Shown: piece after piece, positions 12,845-25,600 of the stretch
Layout of the letters: the number at the start of each line of letters is the position of its first letter
Position numbering within the stretch: the stretch's first letter is position 1
Assembly: GCA_947247005.1 (NCBI GenBank)
Contig: OX365948.1
Span: 1,612,001-1,676,000 of the forward strand
Direction: 5' to 3'
DNA length: 64,000 nucleotides
From: Spisula solida
Taxonomy: Eukaryota; Mollusca; Bivalvia; Venerida; Mactridae
Notes under the pieces: generated by a model
Seen by the model: the letters and a program-made list of their open reading frames with translations, nothing else
What the model was told of the DNA's origin: nothing
The model's database searches: none
Program-made: the position numbers and the translations under genes

Positions 12845-13050
12845 CGGACAAGGAAGACAGTACCTAACTTAACCAGCCAAGCACAGAAAACATAAAAACA
12901 TACAAGGCACTATACCCAACACACAATTGAACGAGATGATGATCCGCCAAAGTCCCAGCTGTCAAAAAGCTGAATTAACTTGTTTCAGCAATAAAAAATA
13001 TACAAGGCACAATGCCCAACACACAACCAAACGCGAAAATGATCAGCCCT
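12845..13050. repeat. dispersed repeat, also at 33805-33900
   Basis: 'cggacaaggaagacagtac', 'ctaacttaaccagcc' and 'agcacagaaaa' recur in the second SLCO intron as 'aggacagggaaggcagcac', 'tcaacttaaccagcc' and 'agtacagaaaa'. The segment also has an internal near-duplication ('tacaaggcacaatgcccaac'). Element type unknown. Confidence 0.5.
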
Positions 13051-14960
13051 TATTTGCAGTACGGGTAAAAATGAATAAACTGGTTAGATCGACCGTCGTA
13101 TATGACAGAACGTTGAAAACAAACGTCTGAGAATCGTACTCCGATGGAATCACACCCAAGACAAGCAAAACATATTCCGTATCAAGGCGTAGTGTTTGGT
13201 ATTAGCATGGATTAACCCGATAGGAGTATTTTCGGTACATTCAGAATTGTCAATTAGTTGATAAACTGTCTGTTCTCTGACGCCGTCAGATACGATCGGT
13301 CATTCATCGGTCTACTTTTCTGGTTTGTGATTTCTATCACGATTTTATATATTCAATTTGTGTGAAATGAATTAAACCGGGCGATAATACAATGTGCCTA
13401 ATTATCAATAAGCTGCAACTTTTATCATAGCTAATACAAATGCTATTGTATAATGTTATCCCTGGGGAAATAAGGAATATTACTGATCAGTCAGTCCTTC
13501 CTAGGAAGTCATAGTCAATCAATCGAGGGACGTGTTTAATGAAATGCCACGTTATATTGTTGAGATGGTTATCACATACTGACGAATTTTGTCAATGAAT
13601 CTGACACATAGTTTCATTATTGAATAATATACATGGCTGAAGTGACAAACTACGTAAATGATATTGAATCAATGCTCAAACCAATAAAACTACAAGTATT
13701 TTCGATGACTAAATGAAACGTGAGTGTTCAACTTTAGCGCCTACAGACCAATTCGATTGGCACAGACGCAGTGTTTGGCATGAAGTTGTGCCAGAAACTA
13801 ATTCGCTCATGTGTCGGAATGAATTCACATTGAAAGTTATGTAACAGTGGGTTCCCATGAAGCCTAACAAATGTACATGTACATTATATGTGCTTAAACA
13901 AAAGCCGATGTTTGGCAAATGAAGGCCTCAATTCTGGAACTGCAACATAAGAAGACAAACACACATTGGAACTAGATAGTGACAAGAAATTGAGAGTGAC
14001 AAGAACTTTCTTGAGCACAGGTATGACATCGCATGCTCGTAGATATTTAAAATCAATGTCCCTTTAAGTCTTCGCTTGCATTTATAAGCCTGGACAATAA
14101 CAATGTACACGTCATGAAAATCAGACCAAATCTCGCTAACATAACCATATAACATAGTTATGTAATATTGACCTAAACACACGATAGTCTGATATTCTCT
14201 ATATCGCACGATTATTGAAATCACTGCTGTATGTTTGCATGGAAACGCGATGAAAATATAGTTCTTCAAATTACCGAGGGGCGATAATACATAAAAAACT
14301 TGTCTGTTGCTCACAATTATTTATGGTTTATGTTCAACAGGTTTTGTTATCATTGCTTGATCATCATTATCTGTTAGAAACCGGCTTTTCCACGTTCTAA
14401 TGGGGCCATAAAATGACAAATTATATTGTCGTTTCGCATAATAACTGACATTTGTTAATGTTCGCTTTGAGAATAGCCCGGGGAATATATTTTCGGTTTT
14501 ATGATATTGCTATTATCCGTATTCATTTGGTAATCAGGGACTTTGATTGGTTGTCTCGAGTGTGCGATAAGGAGAATATCAATACTACACACCGTTCTTG
14601 TCAATATTATGATCTTCGCGTTAACAAAAACACGCAATGACGTAAGTGTACTTAGATCGTGATTAGATCCGATGTCTGTGGGTCTAGTGGCTAGTACGTC
14701 TGTTTTGATTACGAGAGGTACCGGACCCGACACCCCGTTACGACATACTGATGACACGGATCATACTCTAGTCGTTAATTACTTGCTTAGTTAAATGTGT
14801 TCTTATGATTTCGTACTACGCATTGCTAGAATATGGCACCGTACATTATTGGTTGGAAATCAACTACAGATGCAAACCAATTATCCTATCATTTAACGCC
14901 GTTTTCAACAACTTTTCAGTCATTCACGACATACAATGTCCTGGTATGGATTATCAAATA
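13051..14960. other. non-coding stretch
   Basis: No gene, RNA or repeat recognised. Short open frames here (for example 13928-14314 minus) show no family motif. Confidence 0.4.
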
Positions 14961-14961
14961 T

Positions 14962-15175
14962 GCTCTCTGCGCGCTCCCTGGTCTCGCAGATGATCAATAT
15001 GCACTCTGCGCGCTCCCTGGTCTTGCAGATGATCAATATGCACTCTGCGCGCTCCCTGGTCTTGCAGATGATCAATATGCACTCTGCGCGCTCCCTGGTC
15101 TTGCAGATGATCAATATACACTCTGCGCGCTCCCTGGTCTTGCAGATGATCAATATGCACTCTGCGCGCTAAATG
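14962..15175. repeat. 39-bp minisatellite, about 5.4 units
   Basis: Units of ATGCACTCTGCGCGCTCCCT followed by GGTCTTGCAGATGATCAAT. The 39-bp period keeps all frames free of stops on both strands. GC content is visibly higher than the surroundings. Confidence 0.93.
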
Positions 15176-15691
15176 CGATGTAGACAAGTTTTCTGGTTAA
15201 TTTCTGACCTGTGCTGCCACAGATTGACCGAGTGTGACGGTTTGGTTAGACTAACTACCTTATAGAACACATTATGCTGTACTCACAGACACTCACTCTG
15301 CAGACTCCAAAGGCTCAGTAGCGTTAGTAATGCAAAACAAAACAAAACAATAACAACATATTCACCATCACACAATAAATAAAGAAACTGATTATATTTC
15401 GAACTAATATTTAATGTTTATTTTTTATATGGTTTAGTATTAATTTTATCCTATGGGTAGTATTTTAAAATTTGAATAAATCGATGCTGATACTAGATGA
15501 GACATTGTCATACATTGATAAAATGTTATCAACACGTGCAATGAACTTGAATATCATTTTAGTAGCAATGGCAAATATGACACTATGTGCTTTATCTGTT
15601 TGTACGGTTAAAACAAAGTTTACATTATAACAAACATGTACTTAAAGAAAACAGTCAAATATCAACATTCATGTATGTAACCAGAGGGGTG

Positions 15692-16462
15692 GTATACTGG
15701 TTTGACGAACATGGAAGACCGCTCTGTAGAGTGTGTGTTGTAGACTGGTTTGACGAACATGGAAGACCGCTCTGTAGAGTGTGTGTTGTAGACTGGTTTG
15801 ACGAACATGGAAGACCGCTCTGTAGAGTGTATGTTGTAGACTGGTTTGACGAACATGGAAGACCGCTCTGTAGAGTGTGTGTTGTAGACTGGTTTGATGA
15901 ACATGGAAGACCGCTCTGTAGAGTGTGTGTTGTAGACTAGTTTGACGAACATGGAAGACCGCTCTGTAGAGTGTGTGTTGTAGACTGGTTTGACGAACAT
16001 GGAAGACCGCTCTGTAGAGTGTATGTTGTACACTGGTTTGACGAACATGGAAGACCGCTCTGTAGAGTGTGTGCTGTAGACTGGTTTGACGAACATGGAA
16101 GACCGCTCTGTAGAGTGTGTGTTGTAGACTGGTTTGACGAACATGGAAGACCGCTCTGTAGAGTGTATGTTGTACACTGGTTTGACGAACATGGAAGACC
16201 GCTCTGTAGAGTGTGTGTTGTAGACTGGTTTGCCGAACATGGAAGACCGCTCTGTAGACCGGTGCTGTAGACTGGTTTGACGAACATGGAAGACCGCTCT
16301 GTAGAGTGTGTGTTGTAGACTGGTTTGACGAACATGGAAGACCACTCTGTAGAGTGTGTGTTGTAGACTGGTTTGACGAACATGGAAGACCGCTCTGTAG
16401 AGTGTGTGTTGTAGACTGGTTTGACGAACATGGAAGACCACTCTGTAGAGTGTGTGTTGTGC
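15692..16462. repeat. 48-bp minisatellite, about 16 units
   Basis: Unit GTAGACTGGTTTGACGAACA, TGGAAGACCGCTCTGTAGAG, TGTGTGTT. One unit at about 16250 is shortened ('tgtagaccggtgctgtag'), and one carries an in-frame TAG (15938-15940). Each unit contains the palindrome-like CTCTGTAGAG. Open frames across the array are a by-product of the 48-base period. Confidence 0.95.
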
Positions 16463-18426
16463 ATTTCATTCATTTTGTATTTCCAACGAAAATTATAATG
16501 GCTGTAGTTCGCTGTATTTCCAAACTGTTACCGTATGTTAACAGAAAGTTAATTTCGTAGGCATGAATTATAAGTATGCATGACTGACTATGACTATTTA
16601 CATGACGAATTTTGCATACATTCCTAGTTAATGGAATATTTTGGAATTTGTCAATCTTCTAAGTCTGGCATGCATACGCTAATCCGGATCGTTCATCAAT
16701 ATGATTGGTCACAGCTAGACACCATCAATCTAATGTTTGTCGTTTTACTGGCACGTACTGTTAGTAGAGGAATGACGTATCTGTTAGTATGATCCAGATA
16801 ATGGACTAGATGCTGTAGGTATTGATCCAGATATCCATATCAGCAACCCTCTGACTCCAGTTGTCTGTAGAACAAATTAACTAACGACCGTTTCTACTTC
16901 ACGCGTCGCTGGCTTATAATATATAGTACAGTAAAATACATTTATATGTTAGTGGTCACCCATTCATGATGTGGCCAATGTGATAACCTCATATAAGGTC
17001 AGTTTTATAAAAAGGTAAACCTGTATAACACTGTAACCTGATTTAAGCTACCAAATGTTTTGTATCCCTTTATTTCATGTATAACAATCGAGCCGCTCGT
17101 ACAATAGCTACAATGTATCTTTGAAATACGATAAGAAGGTCATTTTTGAACCATTTCCCTTGCGACATGATAGGTCTTAAGTTTATTTATATTTTATTGC
17201 ATGAATTTTAACAACATAACAAAAATGTTTGCATGCACAATACAAATTAGAACGAGTTGATAATATCATCATATTAAACAAGAGAAACTTTTATAACGTT
17301 ACATTCATTACAATTATATACTAAGCTCTTAACCAAGGAAAATAATGGAATATACGGATATAATTGTTACACCGATTAAACCTCTAGGATATAAATGTGT
17401 GTTATGGTCATCAATACCCATAAGACGACATTATATTGCTCGGAAACTGTTTTGGCGTTTGGGCCTATACTTGTTCTGGTGCATCAAATGTTATATAATG
17501 CATCCTGTCTCTCCGCTTAATTTGAAACCCGCGATTATCATCGGCATCACCGGAAATACCAGAGCTGTTACGATTGGATGTAGAAGACAGCAGGTTACAC
17601 TGCACATTGGTTTATGTCGTCATGACTTGGCTGATAATTGAAGTGATTCATATAATCGAACATGATCAACAACAAAAACGCCAATACAACAGTGCTAATA
17701 TATAGTTGAAGGTTGTGGGCGTAATTAGAGTGAATGAAACCTTTATGAAATTTCGCCATGAGAAACGACAGACAATACATCTAATGAGCTTGAACCTAGT
17801 GTGTGATAAGTCAACACCACTTTGGGATTGAACGAGTAAAACGATATTGTTCTGCTTCTGTTTTGTGGCACAAACACCTCTCATCAATCATTTCTCATAC
17901 AATAGAATGTTGATTTCAATGATTCTCTATTCAGTTTGATGATATATGTGTTGTGGTATAAGAACGTATTAAAGTACGCCGCGAACTCTCTGATTCAATG
18001 TTATTATACTGGAATAAGAATAATATGTTGCTGATCATACGAAAAAAGTGGTATGTGTCAAACGAAGTGTATTTTGAGAATATCTTCCATTTATTTCATA
18101 CACCAATGAAGTAACAACAATATCAATGTTTTTGTTGTTTCTATGGCGTCAACTTATCGCATAATTATAAAGTCCCCAATAAGCTGTCAAACTCCATATT
18201 GTATCATGGTACTAGATATTGAAGTTATTAATTAAAGTGCATGTACATTATATACTGTGGAAGTGTCATTTCTAGATAAGTTGTGGGTAGATATGATATA
18301 ATTGTAATGTGTGATATTATTCAAGTGTAAAAGAATTGAGTCATAGTTATTGGCCAAAACATCCGTCATTCTAAAGAAAAAGGCTCGCAAAATTATTGTT
18401 TATGATTGCCCTATAGCAACCATCCT
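16463..18426. other. non-coding stretch
   Basis: No gene recognised. AT-rich; short frames such as 17345-17641 have no recognisable motif or splice context. Confidence 0.4.
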
Positions 18427-19130
18427 CTCTTCATACTGGCTGTCCGTCATCCTATCTGTCCGTCCACATTACTTCATCCTATCTGTCCGTCCACATTACG
18501 TCATCCTATCTGTCCGTCATCCTATCTGTCCGTCATCCTATCTGTCCGTCATCCTATCTGTCCGTCCACATTACTTCATCCTATCTGTCCGTCCACATTA
18601 CGTCATCCTATCTGTCCGTCATCCTATCTGTCCGTCATCCTATCTGTCCGTCCACATTACTTCATCCTATCTGTCCGTCCACATTACGTCATCCTATCTG
18701 TCCCGTCATCCTAACTGTCCGTCATCCTATCTGTCCGTCATCCTATCTGTCCATCCACATTACGTCATCCTATCTGTCCGTCCACATTACGTCATCCTAT
18801 CTGTCCGTCCACATTACGTCATCCTATCTGTCCGTCATCCTATCTGTCCGTCATCCTATCTGTCCGTCATCCTATCTGTCCGTCCACATTACGTCATCCT
18901 ATCTGTCCGTCATCCTATCTGTCCGTCATCCTATCTGTCCGTCATCCTATCTGTCCGTCATCCTATCTGTCCGTCATCCTATATTATCTGTCCGTCATCC
19001 TATCTGTCCGTCATCCTATATGTCCGTCATCCTATCTGTCCGTCATCATATCTGTCCGTCATCCTATCTGTCCCGTCATCCTATCTGTCCGTCATCCTAT
19101 CTGTCCGTCATCCTATCTGTCCGTCCATTT
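18427..19130. repeat. 16/27-bp mixed minisatellite
   Basis: A basic unit CATCCTATCTGTCCGT alternates irregularly with a longer form containing CCACATTACGT or CCACATTACTT. The array ends about 340 bases upstream of the first recognised SLCO exon. Confidence 0.93.
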
Positions 19131-19472
19131 TACTTCTCATTTCTTCGGCTGAATACTGTTACCGAATTGAACGAAATTTATTGAAAACATCATTCTTTGG
19201 TACACGATTTGACTCTTCAATTATTGACAGGCTTCCCTTTAGTGTTCACTGCTATATATTCAGCGCGGGTATAACATTCCTAGGCGTGAAGTTATCTAGA
19301 AGATGTCGGTTGCCAGCTGCCCATTCAGACGTTCTGGATCATCAACAGACGATTGGCAGCTAACATCCATTTAAATGTTATGTCTTCAAAACACAGTGAA
19401 GGAACCTAGCCAAATTAATTAGGCGGTATCATGTGGTAGTATGTATTCAATGGTTAATTTTCTATTTTTCAG

Positions 19473-19604
19473 GGTTTGCTGTGAATGGAATAAATAATGT
19501 GAACACAACATCTTATGAAAGACGGTTTGATTTGACAAGTTCGTCTGTGGGTTGGATATCAAGTAGTTTTGATATATCGGCAGCCATATGTGGTGTAGTT
19601 ATCG
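19473..19604 (+). CDS. SLCO-like: SLCO-like exon 1 of the recognised part (end of TM1 to TM2)
   Basis: Acceptor tttctatttttcag and donor g|gtgagt; phase 1 in, phase 1 out; 44 codons. It encodes FAVNGINNVNTTSYERRF followed by a serine-rich SSSVGWISSSFDI helix start. This is the conserved OATP segment running from the end of TM1 through the first extracellular loop into TM2. There is one N-glycosylation sequon, NTT. The first codon is split and needs one base from an upstream exon. A 0.7-kb minisatellite ends about 340 bases upstream. Confidence 0.92.
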
Positions 19605-22600
19605 GTGAGTCACTATAAATATTACGGTCAGCTTTGCCCGGACTTTGCATCATGCATTACAACCAAATGACTAGTTTGGATACCCGACTAGATAATATAT
19701 TTTGTCAATCAAATTATCATGACTTTATTTTCAATTTAAGCTGGATTCTATTTTGGGATTAATTTTCACTGTTTGTCGGTACAAAGGGAAATAATTTTAT
19801 GAAAATTGAGTTGTCTCTTTTAATTAAACATAGGGTCTGTATAAACGAACTACCAAATGATTACTGTGTTTCTTAGAACAAATTTGTACCGTGTAAGTTC
19901 ATCTTATTTTGTAACACTCCTCCCTAAATTCAATTATGCGGCCACGCATAATTGTTTGTGGGTATCTTATAGTAATCTACCTCTGTCCGAATGTCTGTCC
20001 ACACGCACAAACTACCAGTACCTTAGGTGCTCGCAGGTGTGGCCTAAAACAAAACAAATACAAATCTGTTGACCTCATTCCGTAACCACTTATTTTTTAT
20101 GTTCTTTATCCGCCTAAGGTATGTTTTCAGTTGAATGCACAATTGTTTTTGAAAGTGCACATGCTCATTGTGTCTCATGTTATCAAGTTCTCGCGTACTT
20201 TTGTCATTTTCATTTTCAAGATCTGTTTGTACTTTAGTACAGAATTGATCAATGCAGTTTTATTAGCTCTTCATGATCTAGTTATTACGTTTCCAATATT
20301 GACCGTGTAACGATCTAACGTTTGTGAGACGATTGAATGTTGTTATATCTTTGTGCTGGTTTGTAATACGGATCAACTATAGGCGGGAAATGTCGCATCA
20401 TATGAATATTTTAGAAAGGAAGGTATATTCGCGACACCCAGCTATCACCCCGGTATCGTGGTAAATCATGTTTCACGTGTTTGACAGAATCAAGTACCTC
20501 GATGAATCGTGTTTCACGTGTTAAACAGAATGATGTACCTCGGTAAATCGTGTTTCACGTGTTTATCAGAATGATGTACCTCAGTGAATCATGTTTCACG
20601 TGTTTAACAGAATGATGTACCTCCGTGAATCATGTTTCACGTGTTAAACAGAATGATGTACCTCAGTAAATCGTGTTTCACGTGTTTAACAGAATGATGT
20701 ACCTCAGTAAATCGTGTTTCACGTGTTTAACAGAATGATGTATCACAATAAATCATGTTTCACGTGTTTAACAGAATGAAGTACCTCGGTAAATCGTGTT
20801 TCACGTGTTTAACAGAATGATGTACCTCAGTGAATCGTGTTTCACGTGTTTATCACAATAATGTACCTCAGTAAATCATGTTTCACGTGTGTAACGGAAT
20901 AAAGTACCTCGGTGAATCGTGTTTCACGTGTTTACCAGAATGAAGTACCTCAGTGAATCGTGTTTTAATGAGCATTGTTTCACATAAAGGCCGTCTTACA
21001 TTCATGTTCAATGTGTATCCCTGGGAGCAGCAGTAACGCTGCTATAAAATCTTTATTAACAAACAACGGTCGTTATATGTTTCCCGGATTTCTCATTGCG
21101 TGTTGGCTGTCCGTATTTATTGTTATGTTTGCAATAATATCGTAAATTATCATACATTATTGTACAATGTCACGATTTCTACCAATCAATACTTATTACG
21201 GAAATTCGTCTTGTAAAATTATTACGAATAATAAACAGAGATGCTCATGCAAGATAATAATCTTCATTTAAGTCTCATCAATGTACATTCATACAATATT
21301 TACATTACATATTTCAACAATTATAAAAGTACTTTGCCGCTCCATACTGGAGCTATAAGAGACTAGATAATGTTTGTATACATATCAATACAAAAACAGA
21401 ACTATATTCTTGCAAGGGAACATAGTCGTGCAAAGCGTAGTCTGCACAATCATAAAATAGAATTAAACAAATAAAAATATATATAAATATATATATAAAT
21501 CAATTGCATTATCAATTAAGGTAACATGTTATTTACAAGTTAAAATTGTCTTCTTTGCAGTATTAAAAAACAGGTTTTGGCACAAATCCTTAGTAAATCA
21601 CAATTGGAAAATAAAATGAAAATTTCTCAGCATCAGACATAACGTTAAAAAGTGGTACACAGTTACATGTATTGGCTTTATCAAGAAGAGATGCTCTTAA
21701 ATCGTTATATACATGCCAGTGTAATATCACATGGTACTCATTTCCCACATTTATACAAAAAGGACATACATGTTCCTCCTCGGTTAAATTTCCAAACCTA
21801 CCAGTTTCTATACGAATTGGGGCAACCCAGCAGCATAATTTACTACTATATTTACTGCAATGTTGTCTTCATTAAAATAACATTTAAGCGTTATTTTATG
21901 AATTAAACAACGGTGTTTGCGTTGGGTACTTGTCGCGTTGAAACATAAAGTATATGCGTGTACTCGGCTTTTACGGAATGCATACATTGTTAGTGCATTT
22001 GTACGGCGCATGATAGTTGTCCTTACTTCTTCTATCTTTCCTGCATTTCTGTAAGTTTGATAACCTTTGATAAAACAGTCAAGTTGTGTACAATGCTAGT
22101 AAATATCTGTACAAATGAACATGAACGCCTGTAAGTTATAACACTCAAAGCACAATGCACGCTTCGCCCTGTTATGAATTAATTTGATGCCGTTATGAAT
22201 ACAATTATAATAATAACGGACAGTGCAAATTATTTCACAAATCACCCAGTCGCATGCTCTAGTTACACTATCAGCATGTAATAATGTTTTAATTCCGAGC
22301 TAAAGTACTCCATGCACCATGCAATCATCGTTTGAAAGCCGCTCTAATTGTGACATACCGCCAATCCTAACAAACGTCGCTGACGATAATATAAAATGAT
22401 CGCCGATAAAACTGCTCATGTTCTGTAATTTTCCTGAACTATTGTTGTTTTACTCAATATTTGAGACTAATAAAACTACAACCAATTGAGAGGTTTAGAG
22501 ATCTCTTGTTATTTCTTAAGACGTATGCGCCATTTTATTGGAATGTCAGTTTATATTGGTAGCTACTAGCGATTGTTTGCCTCCAGTGAATTAGTTTCAT

Positions 22601-25600
22601 ATAAGATAGAAATAGGTTCGATTTTGCTAGGATATTCATTTTGTATTTGTCTGTTATTCCATTATATCCCTTGAACCAGTTATGATCTCAGTGCCTTACT
22701 GTCTGGCTTTAGATTAACGCTTACAGTCTGGTAACTAATGGATAGTCTAGCAATGTAGTGCTTCGGAACTAAGAAACACCATTTATTTTAGAAAATTTAT
22801 CCATTTCTAACTTAGCGATCGTATTTAAGGTAACAATAGGTAACCTTCAAAAGGGAATTACGTTCTTTTTTGTAAAACAATTCGTATGTTATTTAGTGGG
22901 CAATTAGCAAACAGTTTGTAATTACTAAGACACTATGAAAGTTTTAAGATATAGGGTTGAGTTTAAATTAGGTTGGTTTGACGATGATTTGTTTACAAAT
23001 AGAATAGTCTTAGGTTTACTTCGGTGCCAACATAACATAATTATGTTGTTTGCCTCCATCTGGCTTCAGTCAAATCCTTCGCATATAGACAATGTGTCAA
23101 TTGTTTCTTGACGAATTAGTTACTACTGATTGACAAAGTTAAAGCAAACCGTTAAAGAAGACGAACTATCCCAATGATTCAATTGAAGAACCTTGGCCAT
23201 TTACGGAATAGAACGGTGACCATTGTCTATAGAGGTGACATTAAAGCACTGCAAAAAAAGGACAGCTGCAATTTATAAACAACAAATTCAAATTTATTTA
23301 TTATCAGTGTTACTGAACGTGGGACTACATCAAGCAAGTTAAAAACCTTACAGTAAACATGTATTTCGCTTGGCATTACAATACTTTGTTGTTTTATTTA
23401 TACGTAAACGATTTTACTTTCATCTATAATCCAAAGATGTACGTACCTCCGAGAGTGGGATTGGTAGAATATTTCAATGTTACCGATAACATGTTTGCGT
23501 AAAAAAATAAGTTTGTCTAGATCAGTGTGATATCTTCTCATTAGTTCCCTTGTACGCATGAAGATATATATTTATCCTGAACGTTTGACCGCAGCTGAAT
23601 AATTCGTAGTGAAAGATGCCAATTACGTAAATAATATATAGAGACTAAGAACAGACATAATTGGTCGTACATTAGGAATACCATAACAGTCACATTATTC
23701 ATGGTTTATGTACTGACACCTTAATTAAAATATAGAAATATTGCATGTTTCACTCCTTCATGAAAACGACATAATTATTCCTTGTTTATTTCATAACTTT
23801 CTCATTAAAATAGAATTTGAAATATGTTTTAGTAAACTAGTTTTTATCGCATAAAAACCGTAATATTCTATGTGAGAACAAATGACGGAACAATGTTCTC
23901 CAACACGTGTGATAACAAATGCGTGACGTCACCAGCTTTTCGGTGCGAAAACGTAACGTCGCCGACTTAAACACGTTCTTATTGACGTTGTATTGACTCG
24001 GTAACTATGGTAATGTGATAAAAAAATTCGTCATGTGTTGTCTTTGAGATCAACAGTTCTTAATCTCGTCACGAAAACAAATTATTAAGCTCGCCAAAGG
24101 CTGGCTTAATAACCTGTGTTTTCCTGACATTTTCCAGGTAGGTTTCGCGAGATTCATATCCACGAATTTACTTGATATTTTTACATTATTTAGAATATAG
24201 ATTACGAAATTCGCGAATAAGAGAATTGAGCTTAAATGTTCGTCCCATTTTCGTGTTGTTTTAGCTATTTTCAAATTCGCGAATTTCTTGCACTTGTGAA
24301 TATAACAGATAATTAAGCGAAAAACGTTTTATGTCCGTTTGCGTTTATTGTTAAATGAAATTAGGAAAATATAACGTGTAACTACTCGAATGTTTGCTGA
24401 AAGCAGACGAGAGATAAATGTTACATCAAATTAAAGAGACATTTATGTGGAGAGCAAGTTGTATTATCAGTTCTTCAACAAAATGTGACCCCGTCTCTTA
24501 CTGCTAAAAGATTTAGTTCCCTGTTAAAATAGTCTTTATATAGATGGCTTATTATTTATTCATCTATAATCATGGTCTAAGTTGAGTTCATTTCTTGGAA
24601 TACGCTATGAACAATAACGTGGACATGACGTATTTTGTAGGAATCCGCATGAAGCATCAATAGATTCAATACCCCTTTAACCAAGGTTGGTTGGCCGACT
24701 GGCTTTGTATACTAGAGATGTTGATTGCTTACCAAGGGTCCTGTCGGACTGACTGTATTACTACTAGTAGAACTCTAGATGCTCACCACTCAGCATGCCT
24801 GCTGGATTGTATTAGTAGTACATTTACGTTGATTTTCGACTTTCAATCCGGAGGTATCTGGTTCGAAAGTTCAGTAAAGCTTCAGTTCTTCGAGTCAGAT
24901 GTCATCTCGCGTGTATCGGTTCTATACATCGGAAACTTTAAACAACCAAGTAGTATAATCAGAAAGAGTTAGGGTAGCGTACCCGGACTACTTGTATCAA
25001 ACTTCTGGCTCTTCCCTCCAAGTCGAAGATCATTGCCATTTTGACTGGGAAATAACCAAATGACTACGTACGTACGTACGAATGTCTCAGTCGATTGCAA
25101 ACAAAAGAACAACATATTCAGACGGTAGTATAATAATAATGTTTGTAATAATTACAGACGTAAATCATGGAACTAGTTATTGGCGACCCAATTTACATTA
25201 CTAGTTTGTTAGAGCTTTGCTTGCATTTTTCTGTCTCATTTTTCTACATTGACGTTTTCTTTATCAACAAGGTCATGTTTCATTTCTTTCTCAGCACATT
25301 TCTCAGGCTAGCATTGGATTATTGGATTTAATTTGATGAAGGAGACAAATGCTCCTATCTGTTCTGGGAATTATTTGATTTACCATTGATTTTCCTATCA
25401 ATAAAGTTTGCCAACCTTTCATATCGGTGGTTGATGCTCTCCTGGGTGGAACCGTTCAATAAAATGATAACAATTAAACCAATAATGCTTGTTTTGTTAG
25501 CATTTCGTTGCGTTTTGTCTTGAGTTCAAGACTGGTAATTGATAAAGACTTCTGAACTAACGTCCTAAGTGCCATTTAAGAAAGAGTCCATTTATTACAT

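Noticed and set aside
15662..16473. Several overlapping 180-270-codon frames, including histidine- and cysteine-rich repeats
   Set aside because: Explained by the 48-bp minisatellite; no independent evidence of coding.
18350..19363. 337-codon plus frame just upstream of the first recognised exon
   Set aside because: Almost entirely the CATCCTATCTGTCCGT repeat; ends without a usable splice donor in the phase needed by the SLCO exon.
24691..24972. 93-codon plus frame in intron 1
   Set aside because: No family resemblance, no flanking splice sites, and not needed for the SLCO reading frame.
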